Shown here: positions 17,661 to 28,600 of the stretch, piece after piece | Layout: each line of letters opens with the position of its first letter | How positions within the stretch are numbered: position 1 is the first letter of the stretch | Origin: Candidatus Scybalocola faecavium | GTDB lineage: Bacteria; Bacillota; Clostridia; Lachnospirales; Lachnospiraceae | Direction: 5' to 3' | Assembly (NCBI GenBank): GCA_018713145.1 | Contig: DVFP01000027.1 | Coordinates: 86,161 to 150,160, forward strand | Length of the DNA stretch: 64,000 nt | Position numbers and translations under genes: made by a program | Notes under the pieces: model-generated | The model's input: the letters and a program-made list of their open reading frames with translations, nothing else | Told to the model about the DNA's origin: nothing | The model's database searches: none

Positions 17661-18857
17661 TTGAAAAAGATCATTTTTCACATTGATGTAAACAGCGCAT
17701 ATTTAAGCTGGACTGCCGTAGAACGGCAAAAAAGAGGCGGGCCGGATACTCTGGACATACGCACCATTCCTGCCATTATCGGCGGGGATATTTCAAAGCG
17801 CCGGGGCGTTGTCCTGGCCAAGTCCATTCCGGCAAAAAAGTACGGGATCATTACCGGCGAACCGGTGGTAGATGCTTTTAAAAAATGTCCCCAGCTAAAA
17901 TCCTATGCTCCGGACCACAAACTTTATGCCAGATACAGTCAGGCCATGATCAGCCTTCTTAAAGAATATTCGCCTGTGATCAGCCAGTACAGCATTGATG
18001 AGTGCTTTATGGAATATGTGCCGATTCCCGGCGCTGCCTCCCCGGAGGAAGGCGCAAAACAGATTAAGGACCGTATACGCAACACCTTGGGATTTACAGT
18101 AAACATCGGTATTTCCACCAATCATCTCCTGGCAAAAATGGCTTCGGATTTTAAAAAGCCGGACCTGGTCCACACGCTGTATCCTGATGAGATCCCCCAA
18201 AAAATGTGGCCCCTGCCTATAGAAGATCTTTTTATGGTCGGCCGCTCCAGCGCTAAAAAGCTGCGGCTCCTTGGCATACGCACCATTGGAGATCTGGCCC
18301 AAACAGATCCCAAGATCATTGTCTCCCACTTAAAAAGCCATGGTCAGACCATATGGGAATATGCCAACGGTATTGAAACGGCTCCCATTGACACCCGTTC
18401 CAAACGGGATGCCAAGGGCATCGGAAATTCCACCACTATTTCCTTTGATGTCACTGACCGGCAGACGGCCTGCCATTTTCTCATGGAACTGGCAGAATCT
18501 GTTTCCCGCCGTCTGCGGCAGCATCACCTGGCTGCAGGCATGGTCAGTGTCGAAATCAAGTACAGCACTTTTGATCAGGCCTCTCACCAGACCGGACTTT
18601 TGACTCCTTCCAACGGCACTCAGACCATTTATGATACAGCCTGCCGTCTGTTTGATGAGCTGTGGAACGGCAGCGCCATCCGCCTGCTTGGTATCCGCAC
18701 CTCCAAGCTTTCCTCAGATACCATCCGGCAGTTAAGCATTTTCGATGATCCGGCAAGTGAAAAACAGCAAAAACTGGATCACGCTCTGGACCACATCCGT
18801 CAAAAGTTCGGAGACAGCTCAGTGATCCGGGCCAGCCAGATGAAAAGCAAAGACTAA
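17661..18857 (+). CDS. dinB: Y-family DNA polymerase IV
   Basis: A 398-residue translesion polymerase. FHIDVNSAYLSW carries the first metal aspartate, and QYSIDECF carries the SIDE catalytic pair. The helix-hairpin-helix (LLGIRTIGDLA) and the C-terminal little-finger domain are present, but no obvious clamp-binding QxxLF tail was seen apart from RQLSIFD near residue 360, which is a plausible beta-clamp motif. The start is TTG with GGAGG eleven bases upstream. UmuC-like members exist, but size and motifs favour DinB. Confidence 0.9.
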   Translation: MKKIIFHIDVNSAYLSWTAVERQKRGGPDTLDIRTIPAIIGGDISKRRGVVLAKSIPAKKYGIITGEPVVDAFKKCPQLKSYAPDHKLYARYSQAMISLLKEYSPVISQYSIDECFMEYVPIPGAASPEEGAKQIKDRIRNTLGFTVNIGISTNHLLAKMASDFKKPDLVHTLYPDEIPQKMWPLPIEDLFMVGRSSAKKLRLLGIRTIGDLAQTDPKIIVSHLKSHGQTIWEYANGIETAPIDTRSKRDAKGIGNSTTISFDVTDRQTACHFLMELAESVSRRLRQHHLAAGMVSVEIKYSTFDQASHQTGLLTPSNGTQTIYDTACRLFDELWNGSAIRLLGIRTSKLSSDTIRQLSIFDDPASEKQQKLDHALDHIRQKFGDSSVIRASQMKSKD

Positions 18858-18866
18858 AACCTCTGG

Positions 18867-18895
18867 TTTTCAAAACTGCAGATTTATGATACACT
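18867..18895 (+). promoter_or_regulatory. Promoter for the pyrophosphatase pair
   Basis: TTTTCA, 17 bases, TACACT. The leader includes a small TCCGGC/GCCGGA hairpin before the AGGAG site. Confidence 0.55.
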
Positions 18896-18963
18896 GGAAA
18901 TCAGAAAAAACCCGTTCATATCCGGCCTTGCCGGACTCTATTTTAATATCAGGAGTTTATTTT

Positions 18964-20670
18964 ATGGATAAAAAGCATATTTATATTTTCGGCCATAAAA
19001 ATCCGGACACTGATTCTATTTGTTCAGCAATCAGCTATGCTTATCTGAAAAATCAGATCGCCAGCCGGATGAAAGAAAATGATCCCGGGCTCAACGCCTT
19101 TGCCTACGCCCAGGAAAGCCAGCCGGATGTCGTTTATTCTCCCCGCCGGGCCGGCCAGTTAAACCCTGAAACCGAATATTTGTTAAAGCGGTTTAATACC
19201 CCCTCCCCGGTGTATATTAATGATGTGCGCGTCCAGGTTGGAGATATTAACGTGCGAAAGGTAGATGGGGTCACTGAAAATATTTCCCTGAAGCAGGCAT
19301 GGACCATTATGCGTACTGTCAACATTGCCACCCTTCCGGTGCTGAATAAAGACAGGACGTTAAAAGGACTGATCACCATTGGAGACATTGCCCGGTCCTA
19401 TATGGCCGTGTATGACAATACTATCCTTGGGAAATCCCATACCCCTTACGCCAACATTCTGGATGCCCTGGACGGGGAACTGATCACAGGAGATCCCAAA
19501 GGTATTGTCCAAAGGGGACGGGTGACGATCGGTACAGCTACCACAGAACTGATCCGGGAACATATTGAGCCGGGAGATGTGATCATTTTAGGCAACCGTT
19601 ATGAAACCCAGCTGTGCGCCATTGAGGAGCATGCCTCTCTCCTTATTGTATGTGAGGGATCTCCCATTTCCCGCACGATCCGAAAAATCGCCGAGCAAAA
19701 TGGCAGCGCGATTATCAGCACTCATTTTGATACCTACACGGTAGCCCGACTGATCAACCAAAGCGTTCCCATCAGCTATTTTATGAAAAAAGATGACCTG
19801 GTCACCTTTAAGACCACGGACTTTATTGCCGAGATCAAAGGTACCATGCTCCAGAAGCGCCACAGAGACTTTCCGGTTCTCACCCCGAAAAAAAAGTTTG
19901 CAGGAATGATTTCCCGCCGTTCCCTCATCAACATGCCGGCTAAGCAGATCATCCTTGTAGACCATAATGAAATCGACCAGGCAGTCGATGGGATCCACGA
20001 CGCTGAGGTGATTGAAATCGTAGACCACCATAAACTGGGCACCGTAGAGACTATGAAGCCCATTTCCGTGAGAAACCAGCCGGTAGGCTGCACTGCCACC
20101 ATTATTTATGAAATGTTTACGGAAAATAATATTGAGATCCCGGAAAATATTGCCGGACTATTGTGCGGAGCCATTATTTCCGATACCCTCTTATACCGGT
20201 CTCCTACCTGCACCCAGGAGGACAAAGACGCGGCAGAGGCGCTGGCTCAAATTGCCCAGGTGCAAACCCATGAACTGGCTCAGGCCATGTTTGCCGCAGG
20301 GAGCAATCTCCACTCAAAATCCGAGGAAGAGATCTTTTATCAGGACTTTAAGCGCTTTACGGCAGGCACAGTGACCTTTGGGGTCGGACAGATCACTTCC
20401 ATGGCTCAGGAAGAGCTGGATGAGATCAAAGCCCGGATGATCCCCTATATGCATAAGGCAAAGAAAAACCACGATGTCGATATGGTCTTTTTCATGCTGA
20501 CCAATATTATTAACGAATCCACCCAGCTGCTTTACTCTGATGAGACAGCCCGGGAAGTAGCTGAGGCCAGCTTTATGGTTTCAGCAAAAGACGACCAGCT
20601 TTTCCTTTCCGGTGTGGTTTCCAGAAAAAAACAGCTGATTCCACGGCTTATGGCCACATTACAGCAATAG
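18964..20670 (+). CDS. CBS-containing Mn-dependent inorganic pyrophosphatase, copy 1
   Basis: 568 residues of family II pyrophosphatase (DHH superfamily). The N-terminal GHKNPDTDSICSA supplies metal ligands. A regulatory insert with CBS halves and a DRTGG-like region follows (about 70-300), then DHNE and DHHK metal motifs and the C-terminal SRKKQ substrate-binding motif. Such enzymes hydrolyse PPi and are inhibited by AMP/ADP and activated by ATP or diadenosine polyphosphates. The start at 18964 has AGGAG nine bases upstream; the longer frame from 18886 lacks a site. A close paralogue follows 12 bases later. Confidence 0.9.
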   Translation: MDKKHIYIFGHKNPDTDSICSAISYAYLKNQIASRMKENDPGLNAFAYAQESQPDVVYSPRRAGQLNPETEYLLKRFNTPSPVYINDVRVQVGDINVRKVDGVTENISLKQAWTIMRTVNIATLPVLNKDRTLKGLITIGDIARSYMAVYDNTILGKSHTPYANILDALDGELITGDPKGIVQRGRVTIGTATTELIREHIEPGDVIILGNRYETQLCAIEEHASLLIVCEGSPISRTIRKIAEQNGSAIISTHFDTYTVARLINQSVPISYFMKKDDLVTFKTTDFIAEIKGTMLQKRHRDFPVLTPKKKFAGMISRRSLINMPAKQIILVDHNEIDQAVDGIHDAEVIEIVDHHKLGTVETMKPISVRNQPVGCTATIIYEMFTENNIEIPENIAGLLCGAIISDTLLYRSPTCTQEDKDAAEALAQIAQVQTHELAQAMFAAGSNLHSKSEEEIFYQDFKRFTAGTVTFGVGQITSMAQEELDEIKARMIPYMHKAKKNHDVDMVFFMLTNIINESTQLLYSDETAREVAEASFMVSAKDDQLFLSGVVSRKKQLIPRLMATLQQ

Positions 20671-20682
20671 GAGGGAAGATCC

Positions 20683-22350
20683 ATGCCATTACGTGAAAAA
20701 GAGATCAATGTGATCGGGCATAAAAATCCGGATACAGATTCCATCTGCTCCGCTATTGCCTATGCCTGGCTGAAAAATAAAATCGAGGAGAAGCATCAGG
20801 GCAGCCGGCACTTTGTTCCCCGCCGGGCAGGGCAGCTAAATCCTGAAACCGCTTTTGTCCTGAACGCCTTCCATTCGGATGTTCCTTCCTATATTAATGA
20901 TGTGCGGAGCCAGGTCAGCGATGCCATCCTGGATGAAAGCTATCCGGTGTCTTCCGGTCTTTCCCTGAAAAATGCCTGGCGGATTCTGACAGAGCGCCAT
21001 TTGGCCACCCTTCCTGTTGTGGACAGTGAAAATCATCTGGAAGGACTGATCACCTTAGGGGATATTGCCAAGTCCTTTATGGGGGTTTACGGCAGCACCA
21101 TTTTATCTGAGGCAAAAACACCTTATAAAAATATCCTTGAAACGATTGACGGAGAGCTTCTTGTAGGCAGTCCCCAGGACTGTGTGACCCGAGGAAAAGT
21201 GCTTATCGCCGCAGCCAATCCGGATCTTATGGAAAATTATATTACTGAAGATGATATTGTAATTTTGGGAGACCGGTATGAATCTCAGCTTTGCGCCATT
21301 GAGATGAATGCCTCCTGCCTGATCATCTGTATGGGTTCAGAGGTTTCCCCGGCCATCCTCCAACTGGCCAAAGAAAAACACTGCGCCATTATGAAAACCG
21401 GATATGACACATTTATTACCGCCCGGCTTTTAAACCAGAGTATTCCGATTTCCCACTTTATGGTCCGGGACAATCTTATCACCTTCCGCCAGGATGATTT
21501 TGTGGAAGATATTAAACCGGTCATGTCCCGTCAGCGTCACCGGGATTTCCCAGTGTTAGACAGCAGTGACCGTTTTATCGGTATGCTGTCCCGCCACAGT
21601 CTCATCGATATGGATAAAAAGAAAATGATCCTTGTAGATCACAACGAAAGATCCCAGGCAGTGGACGGTATCAGCGATGCCCAGCTTTTAGAGATCATTG
21701 ACCACCACAAACTGGGCCATGTGGAAACATTACAGCCGGTAAGCTTCAGAAATCAGCCTGTAGGCTGTACCAGCACCATCATTTACCGCATGTACCTGGA
21801 AAATAAAATTCCAATCCCACCGGAAATAGCAGGTCTTATGTGCTCAGCGATTATTTCCGACACTTTGCTTTTCCGCTCCCCAACCTGTACGTTCATTGAC
21901 CGCCAAGCAGCTACGGATCTGGCTAAGATCGCCGGGATCTCTATGGAAGATTACGCCCGGGAGATGTTTAATGCCGGCAGCGATTTAAAGCACAAATCTG
22001 CGGAGGAAATCTTTTATCAGGATTTTAAAAAGTTTACTGCAGGAAACTCTACCTTTGGGGTAGGACAGATCACATCCATGAACCAGGATGAGCTGGATGA
22101 AGTTAAAGTACGCATGAGCGAATATATGGAGCTGGCAAAAACCCATCATGAAGTGGATATGATCTACTTTATGCTCACCAATATTTTATCCGAGTCTACG
22201 GAGCTGCTGTGCTACGGCACGAATGCTGCGGAAACCGCATCCCGGGCTTTTGGGAAAAAGGCGCAGGACAACGCTATCAACCTTCCCGGTGTTGTGTCAC
22301 GTAAAAAGCAGCTGATCCCAAAGCTTATGGAACAACTTCAGCAGCCCTGA
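20683..22350 (+). CDS. CBS-containing Mn-dependent inorganic pyrophosphatase, copy 2
   Basis: 555 residues, collinear and highly similar to the preceding gene: GHKNPDTDSICSA, CBS/DRTGG insert, DHNE, DHHK and SRKKQLIPKL are all kept. Both copies therefore look catalytically competent. The main differences are in the regulatory insert and a shorter N-terminal segment, so the pair may differ in nucleotide control. The AGGAGG site sits just after the first gene's stop, indicating one transcript. Confidence 0.9.
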   Translation: MPLREKEINVIGHKNPDTDSICSAIAYAWLKNKIEEKHQGSRHFVPRRAGQLNPETAFVLNAFHSDVPSYINDVRSQVSDAILDESYPVSSGLSLKNAWRILTERHLATLPVVDSENHLEGLITLGDIAKSFMGVYGSTILSEAKTPYKNILETIDGELLVGSPQDCVTRGKVLIAAANPDLMENYITEDDIVILGDRYESQLCAIEMNASCLIICMGSEVSPAILQLAKEKHCAIMKTGYDTFITARLLNQSIPISHFMVRDNLITFRQDDFVEDIKPVMSRQRHRDFPVLDSSDRFIGMLSRHSLIDMDKKKMILVDHNERSQAVDGISDAQLLEIIDHHKLGHVETLQPVSFRNQPVGCTSTIIYRMYLENKIPIPPEIAGLMCSAIISDTLLFRSPTCTFIDRQAATDLAKIAGISMEDYAREMFNAGSDLKHKSAEEIFYQDFKKFTAGNSTFGVGQITSMNQDELDEVKVRMSEYMELAKTHHEVDMIYFMLTNILSESTELLCYGTNAAETASRAFGKKAQDNAINLPGVVSRKKQLIPKLMEQLQQP

Positions 22351-22422
22351 CCGGCAGCAGATCCGGCCATACCAGCCGATCGATCTTGTTTGCCCCATCA
22401 AATTTAGAAAGAGGAAACTACC

Positions 22423-23001
22423 ATGCCGAAACAAAAATGGAAACCGGGAAACATGCTTTATCCCCTGCCTGCCGTCCTTGTCAGCTGCGGAGATAAAAAC
22501 GGAAAACTGAACATGATGACCGCAGCCTGGACAGGAACGATCTGCTCTGATCCGGCCATGGTCTATGTATCTATTCGAAAAAGCCGCTATTCCCACCATA
22601 TGATCTGTGAAACGGGGGAATACTGTATAAATCTTACGACCCAGGACTTAGCCCGGGCTACAGACTTTGCCGGAGTACGTTCAGGAAAAGATATGGATAA
22701 ATTTAAGGAGCTTCACCTCACACCTGTGTTTGGCACATTAAAATATGCCCCCATGATTGATGAAAGCCCGGTATGTATTGAATGTAAAGTAGAAAAAATC
22801 ATGGAGCTGGGAAGCCATGACATGTTTATGGCCCGGGTTGAAGCAGTGTATGCCGATGAAAAATATATGGATGAAAACGGCCGCTTTGATCTGGAGAAAG
22901 CAAAACCTTTAGTCTATTCCCACGGCCAGTATTATGCCACAGGAAAACGTCTCGGAAAGTTCGGATATTCCGTTCAAAAGAAAAAAAGCCGGCCCCGATA
23001 A
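22423..23001 (+). CDS. Flavin reductase-like FMN-binding protein
   Basis: A 192-residue protein of the flavin reductase-like split-barrel family: LPAVLVSCGDKNGKLNMMTA and WTGTICSDPAMVYVSIRKSRYSH form the FMN-binding core. Clostridial members often bind FMN and act with ferredoxin- or NADH-linked partners. The partner is unknown here. A GAGG-containing site precedes the ATG at 22423. The gene follows the second pyrophosphatase by 72 bases and ends in a terminator shared with pgi. Confidence 0.85.
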   Translation: MPKQKWKPGNMLYPLPAVLVSCGDKNGKLNMMTAAWTGTICSDPAMVYVSIRKSRYSHHMICETGEYCINLTTQDLARATDFAGVRSGKDMDKFKELHLTPVFGTLKYAPMIDESPVCIECKVEKIMELGSHDMFMARVEAVYADEKYMDENGRFDLEKAKPLVYSHGQYYATGKRLGKFGYSVQKKKSRPR

Positions 23002-23020
23002 GGGACCGGCTGAATTTTTA
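22981..23020. terminator. Bidirectional terminator between flavin reductase and pgi
   Basis: The stem AGCCGG-CCCC/AGGGA-CCGGCT (22987-23011) is flanked by seven A on the left and TTTTT on the right, so it can stop transcripts arriving from either side. It overlaps the last codons of the flavin reductase gene. Confidence 0.9.
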
Positions 23021-23047
23021 TGACCATCCGACGGACAAAAAGCCTGA

Positions 23048-24400
23048 TTATTTTAAACGCTCTAAAAGCTCCTGAGTCATGGCTTCATAACCGGGCTTTC
23101 CAAGAAGAGCAAACATATTCTTCTTATAGCTTTCTACACCCGGCTGATCAAACGGATTGACACCAAGGATATTTCCGCTGACACCGCAGGCAAATTCATA
23201 AGTGTAGAAAAGTTCACCCAGATAAAACTCGTTCTGCTCCGGAATCGTGAACATAAGATTTGGCACATTACCATCTGTATGAGCCAAAATCGTTCCGTTC
23301 ATGGCACTCTTATTAATAAAGTCCACATCTTTTCCGGCCAGATAGTTCAGGCCGTCCAGATCTACAGGCTCTTCATTAATAATAATATCGCACTTTGGCT
23401 TTTCCACATTTAATACAGTTTCAAACATGATCCTGGAGCCGTCCTGGATAAACTGGCCCATGGAATGAAGGTCTGCTGTTAAAGTTACAGATGCAGGGAA
23501 AATACCTCTCTGATCTTTGCCTTCGCTTTCACCGTAAAGCTGTTTCCACCACTCGCCGATATACTGGAGAGATGGCTCATAGCTTGCTGTGATCTCCACA
23601 GACTTACCTTTTCTAAGCAGGATATTACGGATAGCTGCATACTGCATAGCATCATTTTCTTCAAAGCTGTTGTTCAGGCAGCGCTCTCTTGCACTGGCAG
23701 CGCCTTCCATAAGCTTGTCAATATCCGCGCCGCTGACAGCGATGGGCAGAAGACCCACTGCGGTAAGAACGGAGAAACGTCCGCCCACATCATCAGGCAC
23801 AACAAAAGTTTCATAGCCTTCCTCATCAGCCAGGTGCTTCAGGGCTCCCCGAGCCTTGTCTGTTGTACAGTAAATTCTTTTTGCTGCTTCCTCTTTGCCA
23901 TACTTAGCCTCAAGTTTTTCTTTAAATACACGGAAAGCCACAGCAGGCTCGGTTGTTGTACCGGACTTGGAGATCATATTAATGGAGAAATCTCTGTCTC
24001 CCACCAGCTCCATCAGGTTGGAAATGTAAGTGCTGCTTAAGTTGTTGCCGCAGAAATAGATTTCCGGTGTTTTGCGCACTTCCTTGGGAAGCATATTATA
24101 AAAATTGTGCTGTAAAAATTCAATGGCTGCACGGGCGCCCAGGTAGGAACCGCCGATACCGATGACTAAAAGCACCTCAGAATCCTGCTGGATCTTTGCA
24201 GCAGCTTTTTTAATCCGTGCGAACTCTTCTTTGTCGTAATCTACAGGAAGGTCAATCCAGCCAAGGAAATCGTTCCCTGCGCATGTTTTATTCACAAGGA
24301 CATCCTTCGCATCTGCCGCCAGCTTGCTCATCAGCTTCACTTCATTATCGCTGATAAAAACCTTGGCCTTAGAATAATCAAACGTCACTTTGTTTGCCAT
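23048..24400 (-). CDS. pgi: Glucose-6-phosphate isomerase
   Basis: Pgi interconverts glucose-6-phosphate and fructose-6-phosphate. The 450-residue length is that of the Firmicutes type. [27 protein letters not shown] and [13 protein letters not shown] are family signatures, with the catalytic Glu in QLYGESEGK. The start at 24400 has GGAGG eight bases upstream, which rules out the 24439 alternative. It appears monocistronic, with its own promoter and a leader of about 125 nt. Confidence 0.97.
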   Translation of the reverse strand: MANKVTFDYSKAKVFISDNEVKLMSKLAADAKDVLVNKTCAGNDFLGWIDLPVDYDKEEFARIKKAAAKIQQDSEVLLVIGIGGSYLGARAAIEFLQHNFYNMLPKEVRKTPEIYFCGNNLSSTYISNLMELVGDRDFSINMISKSGTTTEPAVAFRVFKEKLEAKYGKEEAAKRIYCTTDKARGALKHLADEEGYETFVVPDDVGGRFSVLTAVGLLPIAVSGADIDKLMEGAASARERCLNNSFEENDAMQYAAIRNILLRKGKSVEITASYEPSLQYIGEWWKQLYGESEGKDQRGIFPASVTLTADLHSMGQFIQDGSRIMFETVLNVEKPKCDIIINEEPVDLDGLNYLAGKDVDFINKSAMNGTILAHTDGNVPNLMFTIPEQNEFYLGELFYTYEFACGVSGNILGVNPFDQPGVESYKKNMFALLGKPGYEAMTQELLERLK

Positions 24401-24530
24401 TATAATTACCTCCATTAAATAAATGTTTTCAGCGGGCATACGTCCTTTTGCGCCCCACTGATCTGCCGTTTTTCTCCCGCCTTGCGGGGTATGGGGTCTC
24501 TGGCATCATCTTCCAGACACCTACACATTA

Positions 24531-24559
24531 ATAATAGCAAATCGACATATAATTATCAA
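24531..24559 (-). promoter_or_regulatory. pgi promoter
   Basis: TTGATA (24559-24554), 17 bases, TATTAT (24536-24531). The leader has a small CCCGC/GCGGG hairpin. Confidence 0.8.
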
Positions 24560-24602
24560 CAAATATTTTCTGCGGCAGGCCCCTGATCCGATTCCAAACT
24601 GC

Positions 24603-25424
24603 CTACAAAAATTCCTTTAAAATATCAGACACAATACGGGCATCCAGATCATCGTCCTCCCGGGCATGGGATTGCCCATAAGATTGTCCTGGTATCCGCC
24701 TGGATGCAGGGTCCGGCGCCTTCGCTGCCGCAGCATCGTGCCCCGGCTCACGGCGGTCCCCGATACCGGTGCCCCCGGTATCATAAACCGGCTCATGACG
24801 GCTTCCTGTCCCTTCAAACGAGGTCGTTTCAGGTCTGCCCGGGCGATAACCTTCCCCGTTTTCCATCCCGCCCTCTAAAGCAGCTGCGGCAGCAGCGCCG
24901 CTCTGGCCGGACTCAATCTTATTTTTCAGGAAATTTTCCAAATAGTCCATTAAATACCATTCCAGCATATTTCTTTTTTCCGGGAAATCATAAAGCCGCC
25001 GCTGAATATACAAAAGACCTATAGCGATCAACCCCCAGCACACCATGGTGATCATATCCCCGGCAGGAAGTCCCTGATGGATCTGCCACATAAGATTCAC
25101 CAGTACAGCTACAGCAATGACTCCGGCAGCAAATCTGGACACATTAATCCATGTCAGAATATTAAAAAATCCGACCCGGCATTTGTACAGGTAGTGCTTT
25201 GTCAAAGCTCTGCTGTCCTGAGGGCGCATATTCAGCTTATAATAACTGCCGTATTTTAATTTTATGTACTTAAGGAGCCGGTTTTGTGTATTGCCCATGA
25301 TCTCCGACTCCCGAATATACTTTTTATAGCCGTGATTCGCTATAAAAGCCGACACAAGCCCTACCAGCAGGCTGCCTGCAAAAACATAGATGATTACACC
25401 TTGTCCTATGATCCAATCTCTCAT
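24603..25424 (-). CDS. Membrane protein of unknown function
   Basis: 273 residues. Predicted helices lie at about 8-28, 93-113 and 121-140, then a helical cytoplasmic stretch and a low-complexity tail (about 175-255, rich in Gly, Ala, Arg and acidic residues) ending in DARIVSDILKEFL. No known domain is recognised. Its GGAAGGGAG ribosome site and start lie in one arm of a 135-bp near-palindrome, so translation may be controlled by RNA folding. It sits between pgi and rpoC with no functional clue. Confidence 0.65.
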   Translation of the reverse strand: MRDWIIGQGVIIYVFAGSLLVGLVSAFIANHGYKKYIRESEIMGNTQNRLLKYIKLKYGSYYKLNMRPQDSRALTKHYLYKCRVGFFNILTWINVSRFAAGVIAVAVLVNLMWQIHQGLPAGDMITMVCWGLIAIGLLYIQRRLYDFPEKRNMLEWYLMDYLENFLKNKIESGQSGAAAAAALEGGMENGEGYRPGRPETTSFEGTGSRHEPVYDTGGTGIGDRREPGHDAAAAKAPDPASRRIPGQSYGQSHAREDDDLDARIVSDILKEFL

Positions 25425-25425
25425 A

Positions 25426-25560
25426 AAAAAATACTCCCTTCCGATTTATAAGATAAGATGATACCCACGGATCCATCGATATACTTTCTCATACAAGTAT
25501 GAAAAAGTATATCGATTTCCCCTGTTATCATCACATTATAAAGGGAAGGGAGTATTTTTT
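25426..25560. repeat. 135-bp imperfect palindrome over a ribosome site
   Basis: Left and right halves match as inverted copies. 25426-25440 pairs with 25546-25560 (15 bp), CC with GG, TTTATAA with TTATAAA, GATGATA with TATCATC, and 25475-25494 with 25497-25516 (19 of 20 bp) around a 2-nt centre. About 50 of 67 positions pair. The left arm holds the ribosome site of the membrane-protein gene. Confidence 0.85.
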
Positions 25561-25626
25561 CACTTATCATTCACCGCAGGCTTTGTCAAAGACCTAAGCC
25601 TGACCGTATTTTTCGTTAAAATTTAC

Positions 25627-25654
25627 GCAACCGTTCAGCAGGCTGAACGGTTGC
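25627..25654 (-). terminator. rpoBC terminator
   Basis: GCAACCGTTCAG/CTGAACGGTTGC is a perfect 12-bp stem with a 4-nt loop, eight bases past the rpoC stop. The downstream T-richness is modest (GTAAATTTTAA). A related AACCGTTCA/TGAACGGTT stem occurs at 56835-56862. Confidence 0.75.
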
Positions 25655-25662
25655 ATGAAAAA

Positions 25663-28600
25663 TTACGCCTCAGTGTCTGGCTCGTCAGAAGTCTCCTCGC
25701 CGGCCTCTTCCTCAGTGTCTAAAACGTCGTCCTGAGCAGGTGTACTATCCTGTAAAGCATCGCCTTCCACAGACGCGTCATCAGACAGGGATCCGGCAGC
25801 GCTGTCCATATCCTCATCCAGGATTACTTCATCCTCTTTGGCATCCTGAGCCGCTTCAGCCTCTGCTGCAGCCTTCAGGGCAGCTTTTTGAGCCCGTTCT
25901 GCCTTTTCAGCAGCCTTCTGCTCTTCTACAGCTCTCATGAGCGCTTCTTCTTCCAGACGCTTCTTTTCCATTTCAGCGGCAAAAGCTTCGTCTGTATCCA
26001 GCTTCACGCTGCGGTAACGCTTCATTCCTGTACCGGCAGGAATCAGCTTACCAATGAGTACGTTCTCCTTCAGACCGATCAGCGGGTCAACCTTACCTTT
26101 GATGGCAGCTTCAGTCAGGACTTTGGTCGTCTCCTGGAAGGAAGCGGCAGACAGGAAGGAATTCGTCGCCAGAGAAGCCTTCGTAATACCCAGCATCACC
26201 TGAGTACCTTCAGCCGGCTTCTTACCTGCATCCACAAGGTTTTCATTGATCTCCTCAAAGTCAAGGACATCAACCAGTGTGCCGGGAAGATAATCCGTAT
26301 CTCCGCTGTTTTCGATGCGGATCTTCTTCAACATCTGACGAACGATCACTTCAACGTGCTTATCGTTGATCTCAACGCCCTGAAGACGGTATACACGCTG
26401 AACTTCACGGATCATGTAATCCTGAACCGCGCGCACGCCCTTGATCTTTAACAGGTCATGAGGATTAATGCTACCTTCTGTCAGCTCATCTCCGGCCTCA
26501 AGGTGCTGACCGTCAATGGCCTTAATACGGGAACCGTAAGGAATGAGATATGCCTTGGATTCCCCGGTCTCATCATTGGTTACAATAACTTCACGTTTCT
26601 TTTTCGTATCCTTAATGGTGGCTACGCCGGCAAACTCAGCGATAATAGCAAGACCCTTTGGCTTACGTGCTTCGAAAAGCTCCTCAACACGGGGAAGACC
26701 CTGGGTAATATCGTCACCGGCAACACCGCCGCTGTGGAAAGTACGCATGGTCAGCTGTGTACCCGGCTCACCAATGGACTGAGCAGCGATAATACCAACA
26801 GCCTCGCCTACCTGTACAGCCTGGCCGGTAGCCATGTTCGCGCCGTAGCACTTAGCGCACACGCCGATATGAGACTTACAGGACAGCACTGTACGGATCT
26901 TCACCCGATCAATGCCGGCAGCTACAACCTTAGCCGCACGCTTCGGCGTGATCATATGGTTTGCCTTAACGATCACTTCACCAGTTTCCGGATGGACAAT
27001 ATCCATAGCCGCATAACGTCCGGTCATACGGTCCTCAAGACTTTCAATAAGCTCGCGGCCGTCTGTAAAGGCCTCGATCCACATACCCGGGATCTCCTTG
27101 CCTTCCTCGCAGCAGTCTGTTTCACGGACAATAAGATCCTGAGAAACGTCTACAAGACGACGGGTCAGGTAACCGGAGTCGGCGGTACGCAGGGCTGTAT
27201 CGGAAAGACCTTTACGTGCGCCATGGGCGGAAATAAAGTATTCCAGTACATCAAGACCTTCACGGAAGTTGGACTTGATCGGCAGCTCAATGGTACGTCC
27301 GGATGTATCGGCCATAAGACCACGCATACCGGCCAGCTGTTTGATCTGCTGGTTAGAACCACGGGCACCGGAGTCCGCCATCATGAAGATGTTGTTGTAT
27401 TTATCAAGACCGGTAAGCAGAGCGTTGGTAATCTTATCATCCGCATTTTTCCATGCTTCGATAACAGCTTTATAACGCTCTTCCTCAGTAACAAGACCGC
27501 GGCGGAAGTTCTTTGTAATGGCTTCGATGGTCTTTTCAGCCTCAGCCAGGTATTCCTTTTTCTCCTTAGGTACTGTCATATCAGAAATAGATACGGTCAA
27601 AGCGCCAATGGTAGAATACTTGTAACCGATGGACTTAATATCATCAAGAACCTCAGCAGTCTTTGTTGCGCCATGATTATTGATCAGCTTGTCAATGATC
27701 TTCTTCAACTGCTTCTTACCAACAAGGAAGTCGATTTCCGGCAGGAAGTAGTTGTCCGGGTTGGACCGGTCTACAAAGCCCAGATCCTGAGGAATGATCT
27801 CGTTAAAGAGAAGGCGTCCCAGGGTGGTCTCAATGGTTCTTACCACATGCTCTCCGTTGATCATGCCTTCACGGCGCACCTTGATCTTGGAATGAAGGGT
27901 AATATATTTATTCTCATAAGCCAAAATAGCTTCATTCATGCTCTTGAAGAACTTGCCTTCGCCAATATCTCCCGGTTTATCCAGGGTCAGGTAGTAAATA
28001 CCAAGAACCATATCCTGGGAAGGAACAGCCACAGGACCGCCATCCGACGGCTTTAACAGGTTGTTGGGAGATAACAGGAGGAAACGGCACTCTGCCTGAG
28101 CCTCCACAAATAACGGTACATGGACAGCCATCTGGTCACCGTCAAAGTCCGCGTTAAACGCAGTACAAACCAGAGGATGGAGCTTAATGGCCTTACCTTC
28201 TACAAGGATAGGCTCGAAAGCCTGGATACCAAGGCGGTGGAGCGTCGGGGCACGGTTAAGCATTACCGGATGTTCTTTGATCACATCCTCTAACACATCC
28301 CATACTTCCGGCTGAAGCCGTTCTACCATTTTCTTAGCAGACTTAATATTGTGTGCAAGTCCCTGAGCCACCAGCTGACGCATAACAAATGGCTTAAACA
28401 GCTCAATGGCCATTTCCTTAGGCAGACCGCACTGGTAGATCTTTAACTCCGGACCAACAACGATAACGGAACGTCCGGAATAGTCTACACGCTTACCTAA
28501 AAGGTTCTGACGGAAACGTCCCTGCTTACCTTTAAGCATGTCAGACAGGGACTTTAAGGCACGGTTGCCCGGTCCGGTGACAGGACGTCCCCGGCGGCCA

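Noticed and set aside
26458..28056. 532-codon open frame on the plus strand
   Set aside because: It lies wholly antisense to rpoC, has no ribosome site or domain, and its length is explained by biased codons in rpoC.
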